Shown here: positions 60,224 to 64,000 of the stretch, piece after piece
Numbering within the stretch: position 1 is the first letter of the stretch
How the letters are laid out: each line of letters opens with the position of its first letter
Source of the DNA: Diphasiastrum complanatum
Lineage: Eukaryota; Streptophyta; Lycopodiopsida; Lycopodiales; Lycopodiaceae
Assembly (NCBI GenBank): GCA_029204225.1
Contig: CM055102.1
Span: 13,697,658-13,761,657, forward strand
Direction of reading: 5' to 3'
DNA: 64,000 nt
Program-made: the position numbers and the translations under genes
Notes under the pieces: model-generated
Told to the model about the DNA's origin: nothing
The model's input: the letters and a program-made list of their open reading frames with translations, nothing else
Database searches by the model: none

Positions 60224-61706
60224 TGGGTCCTCTTCCTCAGGCCGTATACCTTGGTGGTATTTCTACTATTGCTTTTGCGCATACCTCAGATAGCCCTCCT
60301 GGTTCGGTGGTTGGTGCAGTATCTTCTCCATTGGTCTCTATATCTCCATCTCTTGAGTCCGTTATGGCCGATGTTCCTGCTGATTTCTATGGGGTTCTTC
60401 ACGGGTCCACGTTTCATGGTTCCCTCGCTATTGGTGATCAGGTTGTATCTTCTGTTGCTCTACTTCATGGATCACTGCTTGAGGTTTGTGAACCACCTCA
60501 TGATATTTCTATGGTTCCTTACAAGATTCATGCGCATCCGAGGATATTTGCCAGATGGTCACTATTACTTATCTAGGGTATTTATATGCTGGGATCTTTC
60601 TAGATGAGTATACGAGCATCCTTCAGTCTCCTTGTGTTTCTACATATAGGTTTGCTGCAGTCCATGCCGATGCTGTGGATATATGGCATTCTTGGTTATT
60701 ACGTATAGCTTGGTTTCCATTTGGACCTGTTGATTGGTGCTGGTTTTTCCATATTACTGATCGCCTATGGTGCGGATATCTCTATGATTATGCATGTGGC
60801 TCTCTATATGTTCCTTGGATCGTTGCTCATTGTCAGGCTTGGCATATCCTGATGGCTTGGGTTATTGCCTCCTTTCCAGCTACTGTTTGTCCAGGTGATC
60901 TTCAGATTCCCCGTCATTTCAGGTTGCTCCATATCGCTTGGTCTCTGATGTTGAGTTGCCACTTTGTTCTAGTTTTCCGAGACCATCAGAGTACCTTGAG
61001 AGAGTTCCTTCTCCTCTCTTGGATAGTTTGTGGGGATGTTGCCGCCATATACTTCATTATTGCTCATATGTGCTTTGATACTCATCCCCAGCTACACGTG
61101 GATATTGATCCGCTGCTTGCTACTGATGTTGGGGATCCTGTTCCGCGTTCCAGTGCATTTCTTCTAATCCTCACTTGTGCGCCTGGTGTGTACTTTGAAA
61201 TTACACTTGCGGCCAGTTCCGATGGGTCATCCGATTCTCCATCCGTTTTTGGTGTATCCTATGATGGATTGGTATGTCCATATGAGGTCTTTCTAGATGA
61301 GTTTTTTGGCTACAGTTTTTCAGTTGAGGCCTCTACTATTTCTAGATTTGTTGCTATTGTTTTTATACATCATGCTTTTTTAGATGATGCATTGATTTCT
61401 TGGACCTTCTGGAGCTTTTGGCATGCTGCTCTTCTCGTGATAGGGGCCTTGAAGGTACCGTGTGCCATTGCTACTTCTCATTCATGGGCCTTATGGATAC
61501 CTTGGGCTTTTGACCATGCTGGTGCACGTTTCTCCATTTTAGCTATCCTTTGTCAGGATGATCTCTTTATGATCCATGTTTCCTGGCATATCGCCTTTTC
61601 CATGCTATTACAGCGTGCCTGTCATCCTGCTTATGTTCCTACTCCTTGGTGTTGGTCTTCCGATGCTGGTATCTTTTCTTGGGGCACCTATATCACACGT
61701 GTATGA
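60224..61706 (+). CDS. Unrecognised ORFs in place of RT/RNase H/integrase core
   Basis: A 117-codon ORF (60223-60576) and a 383-codon ORF (60555-61706) fill the place where gypsy pol should be. The long ORF is hydrophobic and very Trp/His/Phe-rich (for example DIWHSWLLRIAWFPFGPVDW). It shows no Y-x-D-D, no RNase H motif and no integrase H-H-C-C or D-D-E pattern. Base composition is T-rich, with recurring GGATACCTTGG words at 61495, 61798 and 61858. It could be captured or scrambled sequence kept open by composition, or a novel protein. A simple deletion does not explain it, since the sequence between gag and integrase is unlike pol. Confidence 0.45.
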
Positions 61707-61879
61707 TGCGGCTATTCGTGATGAGTGTCCATCTCTTTTCCAGTTTCCTTATTGGCTTCCTGTTGCTGATGCAGTTCTACCTTCTCGGGCTTTAAGGATA
61801 CCTTGGTATGATGTCCCTATCTTTTCAGCTGATCCTCTACTATCTTGGGCATTACGGATACCTTGGCATTCCTGGTTGC

Positions 61880-62733
61880 TGCTTGATCATTCTACTTCTG
61901 ATGGGCAGTCTGAGGTCCTTAACAGGATCCTTGAGGATTATTTACGCCATTTTGTTACTCCTTCTGGAAAGGATTGGGATCAGCATTTATGTTTAGCAGA
62001 GTATAGCTATAATAGCTCTGTTAGTACCAGCACAGGTGTCTCACCATTTTTCTTATCTCATGGCTATGCACCTCTTTTACCTGGCATTCCTCTCCCTCCT
62101 GAGGATACACCTGTCACACTTGCATCTTTTCTATCAAGTGCTCGAGAGCTTATTACCCGGGCCAGTTCTCATTTACAGCATGTTCAGCAGCGTTATTAGA
62201 CCTCAGTTGATCGTCACCGCCGCCATGTTGAGTTTCAGCTTGGAGATATGGTTTATCTACGCCTACGGTTTGCACGTCATCATTTTGTCCAGGGCCATGC
62301 TTCTACTGAGAAGCTTGCACCACGTTATTATGGCCCTTATCGGATTTTGCAGGTTCTTAGTCCAGTTACATATCGCTTACAGCTTCCTGCTTCCGCACGC
62401 GCCTGTGATGTATTCCATGTCAGTTTATTACGTGCTGCTATTGAGGATGACGCTCCTTGTGATGCTGAGTTTTCTACTGCTCCAAAGTTATTTCCATTTT
62501 TACCTGCTGCTATATTACAGGTTCGTCTATACCATAGTCGACGTCGCCGGCAGATTCAGTTTTTGGTCCAGTGGGATGGTCGTCCTATTGAGGAGGCCAC
62601 ATGGGAGCCTATTGATATCTTTTATCATACACCATCACTTGCGAATCAGGCTCATGCTCTTGCTGCACTTGTTGATTCCTCTACATCAGATGTTGTTCTA
62701 GCTGTTGATGCACCAGGGCTTGCTGCTATTTGA
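61880..62733 (+). CDS. Gypsy integrase C-terminal part and chromodomain
   Basis: In frame 1 the sequence enters at the integrase end (TSDGQSEVLNRILEDYLRHF, then LAEYSYNSSVSTSTGVSPFF), just after the catalytic Glu region. A stop at 62197-62199 is followed by an open frame to 62733. That frame has the G-D-x-V-Y-L-R motif, KLAPRYYGPYRIL, FHVSLLRAAI, and a chromodomain with QFLVQWDGRPIEEATWEP. The chromodomain's W-x-x-x-x-x-x-x-A-T-W-E core is intact. Chromodomains steer integration to chosen chromatin, but without the integrase core this part can act only if expressed with help from another element. Confidence 0.8.
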
Positions 62734-62779
62734 TCCCGTTTCTTTTCGACAGTTGGGTCTAGCTTTTTGTGCCAGGGAG

Positions 62780-63223
62780 AGTTATGGACTCGGCTCATTA
62801 GATTCGCCGCGTCCATTTACATTTACTTTACTTTATGCATAAGCAGGCCTTGGGCCCTTTTTTATTCATTAGTGACACTTAGACTATATGGTTGGCCTTT
62901 GGCCTTATTACTCATTATTAGGCCATTTAGACATATTACTGGAGAGTGGGGGCCTTCTTGGAGGGCGCACTATTTTCCCTCCCAGTTGGGCCCTAGCCAC
63001 CGGAAGCTTCCTTTTAGGGCTTTCTCTTGGCTATAAGTAGGGAAACTGTGTCATTTCTTATTCAGCTGATGATATTGATCTCTCTTCTTTAGTCTCCTTA
63101 ATCTCCCTCTTTCCTGCTTTCTAGGTTTAAGTCTTGCTTATGTGTTGCTTTCATAGCTTAAGTCTTGCTTATGTGATGCTTTCATAGCTTAGCTTTAGAT
63201 CAGCTGTGGCTTTATTCGTAACT
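62780..63223 (+). repeat. 3' LTR of the gypsy element
   Basis: It starts AGTTATGGACTCGG after a purine-rich CCAGGGAG (polypurine tract) and ends TTCGTAACT. Compared with the 5' LTR it has about five substitutions, a 6-nt ATTTAC-type insertion near 62820 and one extra T in the CT run near 63083. Confidence 0.9.
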
Positions 63224-64000
63224 CACACACACACACACACGATGTACAGAAGTGGATCCCATCCATCCTTTGATAACCAAATAGAGTAATGATTAATCCA
63301 TACGAGAGCTTGAGTAATAATCTTTAATTGGTTCTATCTTATCTAGTTCTTCCCAATGGCTCAAAAAGAGAACGGAAACCCTAATCTCCTACTACCAGCC
63401 CTCTCTTTTACAAGACAGAGGAGATCTTGGCACCACTTTGCCAGCAACTACAAGACCTTTTAGCACAAGACGAAGAGAGAAGAAGAAAAATTTTAGCATG
63501 GAAGAGAAATTAGGAGCTCTGGAAAAAAAATAAAGCACTCCACAAAAAAGTTCCACTCTAAAATGCATCAAAGCAAATCAAGATCCTTGAAAACAAGCTC
63601 AAGGAATGTAAGGGAAAAACAAGAACATGGGCAGCAGTTATACCAAGATATTCTAGTGGTATGGATGCCTATGGGGAGAGTGATTTCAGCCACTTTATCT
63701 GAAGAATAACTACAAGAAAGCAAAGCACTCAACCTATGGTGACAGATAAAAATGCACCATAAGGGGAGGCTAAGAGATTCCAAGGCACCACTCTTGGCCT
63801 TACAACATCTTGTATAGACAAGGCATGGAGACCCAACACAGATAGTTCTACCTAGTTATTCAGTTCGAGTATCAGCATAGTCGAAGAGCAACACTTTGAC
63901 AAACGGAGGAGATTGTTAATGACCTTAAGTTATGGGCCTTGTTTTGGCCACGAGCAATAATCCCTTTGAATATTCATAGTGATTGACCCAAGGGCCCATT
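63224..64000. other. Right flank: CA repeat, then unassigned sequence
   Basis: A CACAC... tract to 63241 continues the target microsatellite. Beyond it, an A-rich stretch (63360-63720) gives short ORFs with basic, gag-like composition but no firm motif. Confidence 0.45.

Larger units (their letters stand above)
57171..63223 (+). mobile_element. Complete non-autonomous Ty3/gypsy element, CACAC target duplication
   Basis: Two LTRs (57171-57607 and 62780-63223) flank an internal region with a primer site, a repeated leader, gag, a protease-linker end, an unrecognised 1.7-kb segment and an integrase C-terminus with chromodomain. There is no reverse transcriptase or RNase H. The LTRs differ by about five substitutions, one 1-nt and one 6-nt indel, so insertion was recent. 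CACAC immediately flanks both ends (57166-57170 and 63224-63228) inside a (CA)n tract. The element must have moved using proteins of a relative. Confidence 0.9.

Noticed and set aside
59152-60607. Long Leu-rich ORFs overlapping gag and its 3' side
   Set aside because: Alternative frames of T-rich gag sequence; the gag frame carries the conserved motifs.
63568-63783. 71-codon minus-strand ORF near the right edge
   Set aside because: It lacks any family resemblance, and the other strand has weak gag-like composition instead.

Overview
The window looks like nuclear DNA of a land plant. It holds three spliced plant-type genes spread over 64 kb. Between and inside them lie fragments of Ty1/copia, Ty3/gypsy and CACTA transposons in both orientations, plus long CT/GA microsatellites. 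The genes are sparse, one photolyase intron is 7.7 kb long and filled with gypsy debris, and the sequence is AT-rich. This fits a large, repeat-rich genome (gymnosperm-, fern- or lycophyte-like), but the species cannot be fixed from the sequence alone.

Region by region. 1-2.0 kb: edge of a minus-strand copia pol, then the polypurine tract and 3' LTR start of a plus-strand element. 2-5.9 kb: gene-free DNA with short direct and tandem repeats. 5.96-20.05 kb: class II CPD photolyase, plus strand, nine exons that join in frame to 640 codons. Its third intron carries a plus-strand LTR/primer site/gag remnant and two antisense gypsy pol fragments. 21.0-23.2 kb: minus-strand copia with its integrase core deleted. 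23.7-28.9 kb: an unusual block holding a broken coiled-coil ORF, a broken ORF with a Cys-x-x-Cys centre, an unknown two-ORF minus gene, an array of five perfect G-boxes between two divergent TATA boxes, a decayed histone H3 copy that resembles CENH3, and a decayed Ulp1-type (C48) protease. 28.9-31.4 kb: copia RT/RNase H with an LTR followed by another primer site. 32.2-34.3 kb: copia gag/protease and linker pieces. 35.0-39.0 kb: long direct repeats and a decayed CACTA (TNP2) transposase. 39.2-39.6 kb: a 366-bp CT/CCCT tract. 41.07-44.22 kb: an intact seven-exon WAT1-related (EamA/UMAMIT) transporter, minus strand, 371 aa. 45-53 kb: decayed retroelements, including a duplicated gypsy RNase H segment and a copia primer site with gag. 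53.47-56.5 kb: a PHAX-domain RNA-export adaptor gene, minus strand, with an unsettled 5' end. 57.17-63.22 kb: a complete, young, non-autonomous gypsy element inserted in a (CA)n tract.

The three host genes have unrelated roles: repair of UV-induced cyclobutane dimers, membrane transport of amino acids or auxin-like solutes, and snRNA export. They share no operon-like arrangement. The most interesting material is the 57-63 kb element and the 23.7-28.9 kb block. The element has near-identical LTRs with AG...CT ends, a 79/80-bp leader repeat array, gag and a chromodomain, but an unrecognised ORF where RT/RNase H should be.
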